Part shown: in pieces, positions 1 to 9,116 of the stretch
How the letters are laid out: each line of letters opens with the position of its first letter
How positions within the stretch are numbered: position 1 is the stretch's first letter
From: UBA685 sp049890215
GTDB lineage: Bacteria > Pseudomonadota > Alphaproteobacteria > Puniceispirillales > Puniceispirillaceae
Assembly: GCA_049890215.1 (NCBI GenBank)
Contig: JBMHBX010000049.1
Location: 80,002 to 144,001, forward strand
Direction: 5' to 3'
Length of the DNA: 64,000 nucleotides
The notes under the pieces: generated by a model
What the model saw: the letters and a program-made list of their open reading frames with translations, nothing else
Database searches by the model: none
What the model was told of the DNA's origin: nothing
Translations under genes and position numbers: made by a program

Positions 1-1462
1 CTTCAAAAGCAAAGGTCAAAATACCAAATGGCAAAACACGCTCAGCGCTAAAAGAAAGCTTATCACCTTGCTTGGTCACAAAAATAGGCTCACCATCATA
101 TAGATTTGCTTTGCTTGATAAAGTTAGTTCAGCAGAGCTGTCACCGCGCGGCGTCTTCCATTCAAGCAGCCATGCAACGGCATCATCTGCCAATTCTGTC
201 TCAAGTACCGCCTCGGCAACCTCTTCTTCAGCCTCGTCTCCTGCCGCAGCAACTTTGCGTTTTGGCGGACGCCCTTCTTTGACAGCAACGCCATCAGAAA
301 GGCCCTCATTACCCTTAATAATGACCCTTTCCCCTTCAGCCAATCCAGACAGAATAATTACCTTATCACCAACTGTGCCACCAAGGCGCACAATTTGCCT
401 TACGGCCTTGCTATCATCAAATACATAGACAATATGACCGCCTGCAACAGGCAAAATAGCATCTTGCGGGACAAGCAGCGAGTCTTCTGCCTCTCTGATA
501 GGCACCTGAATATCAAGGCGCGCGCCATCTGCTGACAGGCTGCGCGGCAAATCTGAGGCAATGGTAAAGCGTACAGGCCTTGTTGCGGTGCGTCTGTCTT
601 CTTGTGGCAGGGCAGATCTGAATATCAGGTCAATGTCATTGCCATTTGCGTCTGTTGCCTTCACATTCGGCGCTGTTTGCAAAAATGATAAATAGGTAGA
701 AGGAATTTCTGCTTCCACCTCAAAGCCCATAAAGCCCTGAATTTGAGCAATCACATCTCCCTGGCGCGCAAAACCTAAACGATATGGCGCAAGAGACAGG
801 ATAAGGCCATTTTCAGGTGCTACATAGGTGGCCTGTTCTATATCTGTGTTTATTTGATCAATTTGCAGGTTCAGCCTTTGGATCGTTCTCATCGATGCAG
901 TTTTCTGAGATTGAAGCCTGTCGATCGCTTGTTTGCGCAATATGACTTGTTGTGTTGCGGTGAGTGTTGCTGATTGCGCTGTTTCACCTGCTTCCGGAGA
1001 GATTGCTTTTTTAGCAACAAGCTGTTTTGCCCGTTCAGCTTTTTGGGATACAATCACCAGCTGTGATTCTGCAACATCTAACAAAGCTTGCTCATAGGCA
1101 ATGTTTGATGTGATTTGCACCATATCTGCTTCGGCATCAGAGATTTGAATCAATAACAGCTCTTTTTGCGTTTCCAAATCATCCGTATTTTGGGTGGCTA
1201 TTTGTGCGCCTTTTCGAATAAAACCGCCAATTTGCAATGGCGCTACCATTAGTTGCTCGCTTCGCAACGCTGAGATAATGATCGCAGGCGGTGCAACAAT
1301 GGCCCCCGGGGTTTTTGTGGTATCAGATACAATTTCCTGCTCAACATAGCTTGTGATAACAGGAACACCTGTTGCCTGCTGTGCGCCTGCTTGTGGCGCG
1401 TTAAATAAGACCATCCCAATCATCAGGTAGGCCAGCTGTTTTGTTATATTGCGCAACATCAT
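1..1462 (-). CDS. Efflux-type periplasmic adaptor (membrane fusion protein), partial: C-terminus off the left edge
   Basis: The reading frame is open from the ATG at 1462 to the left edge, so about 487 residues are visible and the C-terminus is missing. It starts with a signal peptide (MMLRN, a hydrophobic core, then an AGAQQ-type cleavage region near residue 27). Next come a short beta/lipoyl-like segment (PLQIGGFIRKGAQIA), a long glutamine- and leucine-rich stretch expected to form the coiled-coil hairpin, and the returning half (YVAPENGLILSLAPYRLGFA). A beta-barrel-like region with a typical adaptor segment (LLVPQDAILPVAGGHIVYVF) follows. This order is that of HlyD/RND adaptors linking an inner-membrane pump to an outer-membrane channel. 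A charged insert (GRPPKRK followed by many Glu and Ala) lies in the distal part. The pump partner would be beyond the window, so the substrate cannot be told. Confidence 0.75.
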   Translation of the reverse strand, partial: MMLRNITKQLAYLMIGMVLFNAPQAGAQQATGVPVITSYVEQEIVSDTTKTPGAIVAPPAIIISALRSEQLMVAPLQIGGFIRKGAQIATQNTDDLETQKELLLIQISDAEADMVQITSNIAYEQALLDVAESQLVIVSQKAERAKQLVAKKAISPEAGETAQSATLTATQQVILRKQAIDRLQSQKTASMRTIQRLNLQIDQINTDIEQATYVAPENGLILSLAPYRLGFARQGDVIAQIQGFMGFEVEAEIPSTYLSFLQTAPNVKATDANGNDIDLIFRSALPQEDRRTATRPVRFTIASDLPRSLSADGARLDIQVPIREAEDSLLVPQDAILPVAGGHIVYVFDDSKAVRQIVRLGGTVGDKVIILSGLAEGERVIIKGNEGLSDGVAVKEGRPPKRKVAAAGDEAEEEVAEAVLETELADDAVAWLLEWKTPRGDSSAELTLSSKANLYDGEPIFVTKQGDKLSFSAERVLPFGILTFAFE

Positions 1463-1572
1463 AAGCTTGTTATCCTCGATACCACTAAGATTTGTCTCAA
1501 GATAAGGGTAGCAGATAGCCACACCGTTTCTTATATCTTTATACGCACGAAAAAAGCACAAGATTGGCAGTC

Positions 1573-1605
1573 AAAAAAAAAGAGGGGTTCATGTCCCCTC
1601 TTTTT
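1573..1605 (-). terminator. Intrinsic terminator after the acyl-CoA synthetase gene
   Basis: A perfect 7-bp stem (AGAGGGG / CCCCTCT) with a 7-base loop lies at 1581-1601. It is flanked by eight A on the left and five T on the right, so on the minus strand the hairpin is followed by a U-tract. It sits 11 bases after the stop codon of the gene at 1616-3385. The flanking tracts make it potentially bidirectional. Confidence 0.85.
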
Positions 1606-1615
1606 GATTTGGCTT

Positions 1616-3385
1616 TTATTTTTTGGGATAAAGCGAGAGAAGCTTATCTTCATAAACCTCTCTTATCACATGCCTTTTCGCTTTTAAGGTAGGAGTCATC
1701 TGGCCATTTTCTGTACCAAATGGCTCATCAGCCAGAATAAAACGGCGTACCTTTTCAATTTGAGATAGCCTGCTATTGGCTCTGTCAACGGCATTTTGAA
1801 CCGCTTGTGTAAGACCTTTTTTGTCGCTTGCAAATTGTTTGGCTAATTCATCTGACGGCACAAGAACAGCAACAAGCCACGGCCTTTTATCGCCATCAAC
1901 CATTGCCTGTTCAATTTCAGGTTCAATTGTGAGCATAGCTTCCACACGGCTAGGCGCAATATTATCACCGCCGGAATTGACAATAATATCTTTTTTGCGG
2001 CCTGTGATTGAGATATAGCCATCATCTGAAATTTCGGCAATGTCACCTGTATAAAGCCAGCCATCTTTGACCGTATTGGCAGTGGCGGCCTCATCATTCC
2101 AGTAGCCCTTCATCACACAAGCGCCTTTGGCAAGTAATTCACCATCATCTGCTATTTTGACCTCAACACCGCTAACGGCGGGACCAACTGTATCTATTCT
2201 GATTTTCCCGGGACGATTTGCTGAGATAAGGGGGCTTGCCTCTGTCTGGCCATAACCTTGCAGAATATTAATGCCAAGACCGAGGAAGAAAAACCCAATA
2301 TCCGGATTGAGCGCCGCGCCGCCTGATACAAAGAATTTCAGCCTTCCGCCAAGGCGTGCCCGCACTTTCCGGCGCACAAGCTTATCAAGGATGGCATCTT
2401 GAACAGTTTCAATAAGACCTAGCTTTTGCCCTTTGGCGCGCTTTGCACCTAACTCTGCTGCCTTAAAAAATAATGTTTCACTAAAGCCGCCTTTGGCTTT
2501 CACACCCCTTGTGATTCTGTCATGAAGCACTTCATATAAACGCGGCACAGCGGTCATCAAAGTTGGCTGAACTTCTGTAAGATTTAATGCAATCTGGTCC
2601 GGGCTCTCACAATACCAAACTTCACTTCCCATTTGGAATGGCAAATGCATGCCTGCTGTATGTTCATAAGAATGTGACAATGGCAACAAAGATAAAAAGC
2701 GGGCGCCCTCTTTGGCCTGACCTTCATCAAGCAATTCAGCTGCGGCATCAACATTTGACTGGATAGAACGATGTGTGAGCATCACCGCCTTTGGTCTGCC
2801 GCCTGTACCAGATGTATAAATAAAACAGCAGGTATCATCTGCTGATTGCGCATCTATACGCGCCGCCAAATCATTACAAGGCTTGCAATCCTGCAAAATA
2901 GAATCAAAATAGCTGACTTTGGTTGATGTATCGCCGCTAAGAGATTTGTCATTATCAAAGACCACCATTTCTTTGATAGCTGAATTTTTAGACGCAGCAA
3001 GTAGTAAGCGAGACGCGACAAGTCCACCAGAGGCAAAGATGAATTTAGCCCCTGAATGTTCAAGAATATAGCGATGGTCATCTTCTGTATTGGTTGTGTA
3101 GGCCGGCACAACAATGGCACCAATTGACATAACAGCCAAATCACATATCGCCCATTGTGACCGATTTTCTGAACAAATTACCACGCGGTCGCCAACTGTG
3201 ATGTCTTTTTCAAGAAGGAAGTTTGCAACGCGTCTTACTTTATCAGCTATCTCGTCCCAGCTTTTTCCGACCCATTGGCCATCTGTTTTATCAAATAAAA
3301 ACGGTTTTGGTCCATGAAGTGCTACACTGGTAAAAAAAGATTTTGGAAGATTCGCATCATCCCATGTCTTATCCTGCAAACTCAT
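1616..3385 (-). CDS. Long-chain acyl-CoA synthetase (AMP-forming, FadD15-like)
   Basis: This 589-residue protein of the ANL adenylating superfamily activates fatty acids to acyl-CoA using ATP. The phosphate-binding loop reads YTSGTGGRPKAVMLTH, a variant of YTSGTTGxPKGV. The motif GYGQTEASP is the adenine-binding A5 element, and YTGDIAEISDDGYISITGRK holds the hinge aspartate and the A8 region. The length and the domain order fit bacterial long-chain synthetases of the FadD15/AMP-forming type rather than E. coli FadD. It ends just before an intrinsic terminator, with its upstream neighbour sixA on the same strand 28 bp away, so the two may be co-transcribed. It is distinct from the DmdB-type ligase at 23.5 kb, lacking the HCNGW motif. 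Confidence 0.88.
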   Translation of the reverse strand: MSLQDKTWDDANLPKSFFTSVALHGPKPFLFDKTDGQWVGKSWDEIADKVRRVANFLLEKDITVGDRVVICSENRSQWAICDLAVMSIGAIVVPAYTTNTEDDHRYILEHSGAKFIFASGGLVASRLLLAASKNSAIKEMVVFDNDKSLSGDTSTKVSYFDSILQDCKPCNDLAARIDAQSADDTCCFIYTSGTGGRPKAVMLTHRSIQSNVDAAAELLDEGQAKEGARFLSLLPLSHSYEHTAGMHLPFQMGSEVWYCESPDQIALNLTEVQPTLMTAVPRLYEVLHDRITRGVKAKGGFSETLFFKAAELGAKRAKGQKLGLIETVQDAILDKLVRRKVRARLGGRLKFFVSGGAALNPDIGFFFLGLGINILQGYGQTEASPLISANRPGKIRIDTVGPAVSGVEVKIADDGELLAKGACVMKGYWNDEAATANTVKDGWLYTGDIAEISDDGYISITGRKKDIIVNSGGDNIAPSRVEAMLTIEPEIEQAMVDGDKRPWLVAVLVPSDELAKQFASDKKGLTQAVQNAVDRANSRLSQIEKVRRFILADEPFGTENGQMTPTLKAKRHVIREVYEDKLLSLYPKK

Positions 3386-3413
3386 CTTAACCTCCCTTAA
3401 GCGCTATTGGCAT

Positions 3414-3914
3414 TTATAATGTCGCGCCTTTTCGCAGCTCTTGCAACTTTGTTATCGTATTATCCGTTATCATATTAAAGCTGTCCGCTTCAAATGAAAT
3501 AACAGCAATTGCACCAGTTGGAAAATGCATCAATTCCGGCGCCAGATGCTCGCCATCCACAAGACGATTCATCAAGATAGCCAAAGCAGGATTATGAGCA
3601 ACAATCATAGCCTTTGAGACATTAAGCATTTGGACAGATTGCCATAGATAGGACGCTGAGGCGTGATATAAGGCACTGTCAAATGTGATATCATCACAGC
3701 ACAGCCCGGAATCTTTCATAATCGTTAAGGTTTGTCTTGTCCTCAAAGCAGTTGAACACAGAATATTATCTGGCTGAGATAATTTGTCTTTGAATAACGC
3801 CCCCAGGTGAGTGGCATCATCTTTTCCTGAGGCGGTTAGCGTGCGCTCCTCATCGCTATCAGCAATCGGCTCTGCTTTGGCATGTCGGACAAGATATAGC
3901 GTTAGCATTTGCAC
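3414..3914 (-). CDS. sixA: SixA-like phosphohistidine phosphatase (histidine phosphatase superfamily)
   Basis: A small 166-residue enzyme with the catalytic RHA motif at the N-terminus (LYLVRHAKAEP), followed by the typical SixA segment RTLTASGKDDA. A second conserved arginine lies in STALRTRQT, and the second catalytic histidine in VAHNPAL. SixA-family enzymes remove phosphate from phosphohistidine in phosphorelay or PTS proteins; the substrate here is unknown. Two in-frame ATGs lie two codons apart, at 3914 and 3908, so the exact start is uncertain. The gene lies upstream of the acyl-CoA synthetase on the same strand and is divergent from cysK. Confidence 0.82.
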   Translation of the reverse strand: MQMLTLYLVRHAKAEPIADSDEERTLTASGKDDATHLGALFKDKLSQPDNILCSTALRTRQTLTIMKDSGLCCDDITFDSALYHASASYLWQSVQMLNVSKAMIVAHNPALAILMNRLVDGEHLAPELMHFPTGAIAVISFEADSFNMITDNTITKLQELRKGATL

Positions 3915-3992
3915 ATCATCTTTATAGTTGGCTTTTTCTGTGCACCAATAGCCACATTTTTGGCCCCTATGTCAATTTAGCACCACAGCTAT

Positions 3993-4020
3993 TTGACATA
4001 AAATCAGGAGCTTCTATAAC
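3993..4020 (+). promoter_or_regulatory. Candidate sigma-70-type promoter for cysK-sseA
   Basis: TTGACA at 3993-3998 and TATAAC at 4015-4020 are separated by 16 bases. This predicts a start near 4027 and a leader of about 28 bases before the cysK ATG at 4056. It is a consensus match by eye only. Confidence 0.5.
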
Positions 4021-4055
4021 AAAAGTGTAATCTACAAATAACAGAGCCTTATGTC

Positions 4056-5084
4056 ATGACACATGCCTCAATGCCCCCTAACCCTCAAAATTTTCTTGAG
4101 CTTGTTGGTAATACGCCTTTAATCAGATTAAACGCAGTATCAGATGCAACAGGTTGTGAGATTTATGGCAAGGCAGAATTTGCCAATCCGGGTGGTTCAG
4201 TTAAAGACCGTGCGGCAAAGGGCATTATTCAGGCAGCTGAGGCTTCTGGTGAACTCAAAAAAAATGGTATTATTGTTGAGGGCACCGCAGGCAATACAGG
4301 CATTTCATTAACACTAGCAGGCAATTCAAGAGGATATCGTACTGTTATTGTCATGCCCGAAACCCAAAGTCAGGAAAAAAAGGACGCATTGCGCCTTTGT
4401 GGCGCCGATTTACGCCTTGTGCCTGCCGCTCCCTATCGCGACCCTAATAATTATGTCCGCTATTCACAAGCGCTTGCCACTCAAATGCAAGAAGAGTTGG
4501 GCGGCGGCGTGATTTGGGCCAATCAATTTGATAATACCGCCAATCGTCAAAGTCATATTGATGATACCGGCCCAGAAATTTGGCAACAAACCGGCGGAAA
4601 AATTGACGGATTTATCTGTGCTGTCGGCTCCGGCGGCACTTTAGGCGGTCTGTCGATGTTTTTCAAACAGAAGAACCCTGATATTCAGATTGGACTAGCT
4701 GATCCTCTTGGCTCAGCTTTGTTTCATCATTATGTGCATGGCAGCCTGAAAGCAGATGGCAACTCCATCTCTGAAGGTATAGGACAAGGCCGTATCACAG
4801 CTAATTTAGAAGATATCATCGTAGACAGAGCCTATCAAATAGCAGATGAAGAGGCATTGCCCATTATTTATGACCTGATGCAACATGAAGGGCTTTATCT
4901 TGGTGGCTCATCTGCCATTAATATTGCTGGCGCTGTGGCAATGGCAAAAGATATGGGGCCAGGTCATAATATCGTTACTATTTTATGTGACTCAGGACAA
5001 AGATATCAGTCAAAAGTATGGAATCCGGCGTTTTTGCGCAGCAAAAATCTGCCAGTGCCGTCATGGCTTGAGGATGTATCATGA
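4056..5084 (+). CDS. cysK: Cysteine synthase A (O-acetylserine sulfhydrylase)
   Basis: This 342-residue PLP enzyme makes cysteine from O-acetylserine and sulfide. LVGNTPLIRL opens the fold. The PLP lysine is in NPGGSVKDRAA, the substrate loop is EGTAGNTGISL, the phosphate-binding loop is VGSGGTLGG, and the C-terminal SGQRYQSKVWN element is present. It is somewhat longer than E. coli CysK and resembles the long alphaproteobacterial form. The ATG at 4051 is followed at once by an in-frame TGA, so 4056 is the start. The stop overlaps the sseA start by 4 bp (ATGA), which implies translational coupling. A promoter-like pair lies upstream at 3993-4020. Confidence 0.92.
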   Translation: MTHASMPPNPQNFLELVGNTPLIRLNAVSDATGCEIYGKAEFANPGGSVKDRAAKGIIQAAEASGELKKNGIIVEGTAGNTGISLTLAGNSRGYRTVIVMPETQSQEKKDALRLCGADLRLVPAAPYRDPNNYVRYSQALATQMQEELGGGVIWANQFDNTANRQSHIDDTGPEIWQQTGGKIDGFICAVGSGGTLGGLSMFFKQKNPDIQIGLADPLGSALFHHYVHGSLKADGNSISEGIGQGRITANLEDIIVDRAYQIADEEALPIIYDLMQHEGLYLGGSSAINIAGAVAMAKDMGPGHNIVTILCDSGQRYQSKVWNPAFLRSKNLPVPSWLEDVS

Positions 5085-5917
5085 GCCATTTGATCTCTGC
5101 TTTTGACGTGCAAAACGCTATCTCAGATCCGGATGTCATCTTGTTTGATGCCACCTTTGTTTTGCCCACAATGCAACGTGATGCCGCAGCCGAATTTGAA
5201 CAATTGCACATAAAGGGCGCCCAATTTTTCGATATTGATGCCATTGCAGATACTGACCAAGACCTTCCCCATATGGTGCCTTCAGCGTCAAAATTTACCG
5301 ATATGATGCAAGATTTAGGTGTCTACCAGCACCATAAAGTGATCATCTATGATAATTCACCTTTTTTGTCTGCTGCGCGGGCCTGGTGGCTTTTGCGCCT
5401 TTTTGGCAAGAATGATGTATTTGTATTGGATGGCGGCCTGCCATCTTATGTTGCGTCAGGTGGGCAGATAGCGCATGGAAAAGCACAAGACAGACCAAGA
5501 GGTGATTTCACTGCCTCTGCTCCTCTCGCAGAGCTTATGAGCTTTGAGGCTCTGTTGGCTGCTATTGAGACAAAACAAGATGTTCAAATTCTGGACGCAC
5601 GGCCTGCCGGACGATTTGATGGAACCGTGGCTGAACCGCGCAAGGGACTGCGCTCAGGACATATGCCGGGGGCCATGAATGTGCCAATTACAGATCTGTT
5701 GGACCACCAAAGCGGCAAATTGAAAGAACGCACTTTATTAAAAGAGATTTTTTTAGCAGCCGGACTGGATTTTAATAAACCTGCCGTGACCAGTTGCGGC
5801 TCAGGCGTCACAGCGGCGGGATTGACGCTTGCACTTGCTGAGTTAGGCAAATATGACATAGCGCTTTATGATGGCTCTTGGGCCCAATGGGGCGCCAGTG
5901 ATGCCCCTATTGCCTGA
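5081..5917 (+). CDS. sseA: 3-mercaptopyruvate / thiosulfate sulfurtransferase
   Basis: A 278-residue protein with two rhodanese domains. The N-terminal domain is catalytically silent, and the C-terminal domain carries the catalytic cysteine C239 in the loop CGSGVTA. This loop is typical of 3-mercaptopyruvate sulfurtransferases; thiosulfate-preferring enzymes usually have CRxGx[RT]. The N-terminal INTERDOMAIN-type linker motif GHMPGAMNVP is also present. It is the second gene of a cysK-sseA pair with a 4-bp overlap, so cysteine synthesis and sulfane-sulfur transfer are coupled here. It is convergent with aapP, with 60 bp between them and no clear terminator hairpin. Confidence 0.88.
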   Translation: MSHLISAFDVQNAISDPDVILFDATFVLPTMQRDAAAEFEQLHIKGAQFFDIDAIADTDQDLPHMVPSASKFTDMMQDLGVYQHHKVIIYDNSPFLSAARAWWLLRLFGKNDVFVLDGGLPSYVASGGQIAHGKAQDRPRGDFTASAPLAELMSFEALLAAIETKQDVQILDARPAGRFDGTVAEPRKGLRSGHMPGAMNVPITDLLDHQSGKLKERTLLKEIFLAAGLDFNKPAVTSCGSGVTAAGLTLALAELGKYDIALYDGSWAQWGASDAPIA

Positions 5918-5977
5918 TCCAGCTATTGCCTGACGCGCCCATCCAATGGTACGCGCAGACAATATAACTTTATGTGT

Positions 5978-6736
5978 TTAGTGATCCAGAATTTGGCTTA
6001 AGAATAGCTTTGTGCGATCATTTTCAGGCTTGGTGAAGAATGTCTTTGGATCATTTTGTTCAATGATTTCACCACCATCCATGAAAATCACACGGTCAGC
6101 CACTTTATTGGCAAAGCCCATTTCATGCGTGACAACAAGCATGGTCATCCCTGTATCAGCCAATTCGATCATCACATCCAAAACCTCTTTGATCATTTCA
6201 GGATCAAGAGCAGATGTTGGCTCATCAAATAACATAATTTTAGGCTGCATGCACAAAGAGCGCGCAATTGCCACACGTTGTTGCTGACCACCAGATAGCT
6301 GGCCCGGATATTTATTGGCTTGTTCAGGAATTTTAACGCGCGCCAGATACTCCATTGCCATTTCTTCAGCTTCACGCTTTGGCATTTTACGCACCCAAAT
6401 AGGGGCCAAAGTACAATTTTCCAACACTGTCAAATGCGGAAACAGATTGAATGACTGGAACACCATGCCCACATCTGAGCGAATGGTCTCAAGATTTTTC
6501 AAATCACTTGTCAACTCTGTGCCATAGATGTTGATGCTGCCTTCCTGATGCACTTCCAACCGGTTGATACAGCGTATCAATGTTGATTTGCCAGAGCCTG
6601 ATGGCCCGCAAATCACGATGCGTTCGCCCTGTGCCACTTCAAGATTAATGTCTTTTAGCACATGGAATTGACCGTACCATTTGTGCATATCCTCAATCTT
6701 GACGACAATATCAGATTTCTTTGCTGATTTAGCCAT
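5978..6736 (-). CDS. aapP: General L-amino-acid ABC transporter, ATP-binding subunit
   Basis: A 252-residue ATPase of the polar amino-acid uptake family. It has Walker A (GPSGSGKST), the Q-loop (VFQSFNLFPH), the ABC signature (LSGGQQQR), Walker B (IMLFDEPTSALDP) and the switch histidine (VVTHEMGFA). It is the last gene of the aapJ-aapQ-aapM-aapP order. That order identifies it as AapP/BztD rather than a lone GlnQ. It starts 12 bp after aapM. It powers import of a broad range of L-amino acids through AapQM from the cytoplasmic face. Confidence 0.92.
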   Translation of the reverse strand: MAKSAKKSDIVVKIEDMHKWYGQFHVLKDINLEVAQGERIVICGPSGSGKSTLIRCINRLEVHQEGSINIYGTELTSDLKNLETIRSDVGMVFQSFNLFPHLTVLENCTLAPIWVRKMPKREAEEMAMEYLARVKIPEQANKYPGQLSGGQQQRVAIARSLCMQPKIMLFDEPTSALDPEMIKEVLDVMIELADTGMTMLVVTHEMGFANKVADRVIFMDGGEIIEQNDPKTFFTKPENDRTKLFLSQILDH

Positions 6737-6748
6737 GATGACAATTCC

Positions 6749-7861
6749 CTATTTATGTTCTGTGCTAAGGCGATTTTCAAGCCATAGCGAATAACGTGAC
6801 ATTGCAAAACAACTTACGAAGAAGAAGAGCGCAACAAACAAATATGTCTCAGTAGACAAACCATTCCATTTCGCATCTGCCAATGCAGCGCGGCCAATAC
6901 CAAGAGGGTCGAGCAAACCAATAACAACAACCAATGTTGTGTCTTTGTAAAGACCGATAAAGGTGTTCACGATCCCCGGAATTGAAATCTTCAATGCCTG
7001 AGGCAATGTGACAAAACGTGTTGTTTGCCAATAATTCAAACCCATTGCTGCGGCAGCTTCATATTGCCCTTTTGGAATTGCCTGAATGCCTCCTCTTATC
7101 ACCTCAGCGATATAAGCAGAAGCAAAGAAAGTCACCATAATCAACACACGCAAAAGCAGGTTGAATGTCGTGCCAGGTGGCAAGAAGTAATTCAGCATCG
7201 TTGAGGCCACAAATAACAAAGTGATCAACGGCACACCGCGCATAAATTCAATAAAGGCAATTGATATCACCCGCACTGATAACAGGCGTGACTGCCTGCC
7301 AAGCGATAAGGCAATCCCAAGAGGCAATGACGCCGCAATACCAGTCACCCCGACTATCATCGTGAGCATAAAGCCGCCAAAAGTATTGGTGCCAACTTCT
7401 GGTAAACCTAAAATGCCGCCACAGATAAGGAAATAAGCCACAAACGGATAGGCAGCTGAAAACCACAATAGCTGACGGCGGAATGGTGTGTTTGGATATA
7501 ATAACGGTGCCACTGCCACAAATAGCAGTATAAATGCTACATTTGGGCGCCATCTTTCATCTACAGGATAAAACCCATACACAAATTGCCCGATACGTTT
7601 TGTGATAACGGCCCAACAAGCACCGCTGTCAATTTCGCGGCATTCAGCTCTGCTTGACGCATCAACAACAGCGTCAAGAACAAACCATCCGGCAATATTG
7701 GTCAGCAACCAATAAAGAAAAATGGCTGTGATAATGGTCAGAACAGAATTACCAATGCTTGAGAATAAGTTTGCACGAAGCCATCCTGAGACACCTATGG
7801 TGCCAGGCGGTGGTGACAAGTCAGGATGAGAACCTGGCGCGAATCGTTGTTTATCAGCCAT
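6749..7861 (-). CDS. aapM: General L-amino-acid ABC transporter permease
   Basis: A 370-residue inner-membrane permease. Multiple hydrophobic segments are visible, and the C-terminal half holds the transport domain with the EAA-type loop (GQYEAAAAMGLNYWQTTRFVTLPQAL), which contacts AapP. The long N-terminal extension with an additional transmembrane helix and a soluble loop containing cysteines (SSRAECREIDSGACWA) is typical of the AapM/BztC branch; ordinary HisM-type permeases are about 220-240 residues. It forms a heterodimer with AapQ, whose gene lies 9 bp upstream. Confidence 0.9.
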   Translation of the reverse strand: MADKQRFAPGSHPDLSPPPGTIGVSGWLRANLFSSIGNSVLTIITAIFLYWLLTNIAGWFVLDAVVDASSRAECREIDSGACWAVITKRIGQFVYGFYPVDERWRPNVAFILLFVAVAPLLYPNTPFRRQLLWFSAAYPFVAYFLICGGILGLPEVGTNTFGGFMLTMIVGVTGIAASLPLGIALSLGRQSRLLSVRVISIAFIEFMRGVPLITLLFVASTMLNYFLPPGTTFNLLLRVLIMVTFFASAYIAEVIRGGIQAIPKGQYEAAAAMGLNYWQTTRFVTLPQALKISIPGIVNTFIGLYKDTTLVVVIGLLDPLGIGRAALADAKWNGLSTETYLFVALFFFVSCFAMSRYSLWLENRLSTEHK

Positions 7862-7870
7862 GACTATCCC

Positions 7871-9049
7871 CTATCTGTCTACAAGCTTTACAGCGTTGTT
7901 ATACCAGTTCATTCCTGCAGAAATCGACAATGAAATCGCAAGATACATACCCATCACCATAAGCATTGTTTCAATTTCACGACCTGTTTGGTTCAGGGTA
8001 ATCCCGCCCAATGTTGCGACAAGATCCATATAGCCAATCGCAATCGCCAAAGATGAGTTCTTTGTCAGATTGAGATATTGTGATGTCAGTGGTGGTATGA
8101 TGACACGGCGTGCTTGCGGTAAAATCACAAGGCTCATCACACGACCTGGTCTTAGACCTAGCGCCTCAGCAGCTTCTCTTTGGCCTTTGTGAATGGCCAA
8201 AATACCTGCACGCACATTTTCGGCAATAAACGCGGCTGTGTAGATGGCAAGGGCAAAGGTCAATGCCACAAATTCAGGTAATAAATGCATGCCGCCCTTG
8301 AAATTAAACCCTTTGAGCGCAGGATATTCAAATGAAACAGGGCTGCCGGAGGCAAAGAATGCAATCACAGGCAAACCAATTAAAACACCCAGATTTATCC
8401 AGAAAACAGGCATTTGCTGACCTGTCTCTGACTGTTTTTTCTTTGCATGCCGGGAGAAGAAAACACAAAAGACAATCGCGGCCACAATCGCAAGATATAA
8501 CGCAGAAATACCCACTTCAGCGATTGGCTCTGGTACATAAAAGCCACGATTGGTCAAAAATGACACATCCCCTAATGATAATGCTTTTTTGGGGTGCGGC
8601 AGCGTATTGATGATAATGCCGTGCCATAAAAGGATATGCAGCAAAATAGGCACATTGCGTGTAAATTCAATGTACCAATAGGTCACATTGCGCGCGAGCC
8701 AGTTATTTGAAAGGCGGATAATACCGAGAATAACCCCCATAATTGTGGCGAGAATAATTCCGAATATTGCCACAAGAAAAGTATTGAGGAGACCAACAAG
8801 CGCGGCCCTGAAATGAGACGAACGGTTTGTGTATTCAATCAGTGTCTGATTAATGTCATAGCCGGCTGGTTGAGACAGAAAATCAAAACCAAAATTTTTA
8901 TTCAAGGCAGCAAAATTTGTCACAAGGTTGCTGACCAACCATCCAAAAGCGCCAAATACCGCGAAAATAACGAGGATTTGCATCACGACAGCGCGTGATT
9001 CTTCATGCCTCCAAATGCGTGCGAGAAATTCCACAATCTGACCTATCAA
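7871..9049 (-). CDS. aapQ: General L-amino-acid ABC transporter permease
   Basis: A 392-residue inner-membrane permease of the AapQ/BztB branch, long because of N-terminal helices and an inserted hydrophobic region. The conserved AapQ N-terminus (NKNFGFDFLSQPAGYDI) and the cytoplasmic EAA loop (KGQREAAEALGLRPGRVMS) are visible. It partners with AapM. A hairpin resembling a terminator separates it from aapJ upstream. Membrane genes downstream of the binding-protein gene may therefore be made in smaller amounts. Confidence 0.9.
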   Translation of the reverse strand: MIGQIVEFLARIWRHEESRAVVMQILVIFAVFGAFGWLVSNLVTNFAALNKNFGFDFLSQPAGYDINQTLIEYTNRSSHFRAALVGLLNTFLVAIFGIILATIMGVILGIIRLSNNWLARNVTYWYIEFTRNVPILLHILLWHGIIINTLPHPKKALSLGDVSFLTNRGFYVPEPIAEVGISALYLAIVAAIVFCVFFSRHAKKKQSETGQQMPVFWINLGVLIGLPVIAFFASGSPVSFEYPALKGFNFKGGMHLLPEFVALTFALAIYTAAFIAENVRAGILAIHKGQREAAEALGLRPGRVMSLVILPQARRVIIPPLTSQYLNLTKNSSLAIAIGYMDLVATLGGITLNQTGREIETMLMVMGMYLAISLSISAGMNWYNNAVKLVDR

Positions 9050-9066
9050 CCATTAAAGAGATAAAT

Positions 9067-9100
9067 AAAAAAATGAGGCGGCACAAAATGGCCGCCTCAT
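9067..9100 (-). terminator. Hairpin with U-tract between aapJ and aapQ (partial terminator)
   Basis: A perfect 10-bp stem (ATGAGGCGGC / GCCGCCTCAT) with an 8-base loop occupies 9073-9100. On the minus strand it is followed by a run of seven U (9067-9073). It starts 16 bases after the aapJ stop and lies inside the operon. It is likely to terminate part of the transcripts or to protect the aapJ mRNA 3' end. Confidence 0.8.
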
Positions 9101-9116
9101 CATAATCATCAGATGA

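Noticed and set aside
72..428. Plus-strand open frame of about 118 codons near the left edge
   Set aside because: It is the antisense of the adaptor gene, Ser/Ala-rich and without any recognisable motif.
1616..3385. A second DmdB
   Set aside because: It lacks the HCNGW and AGAPPP features and its length and motifs fit a long-chain acyl-CoA synthetase.
5918..5977. Bidirectional terminator between sseA and aapP
   Set aside because: GCGC-type repeats are present but no good stem with a T-tract can be drawn.
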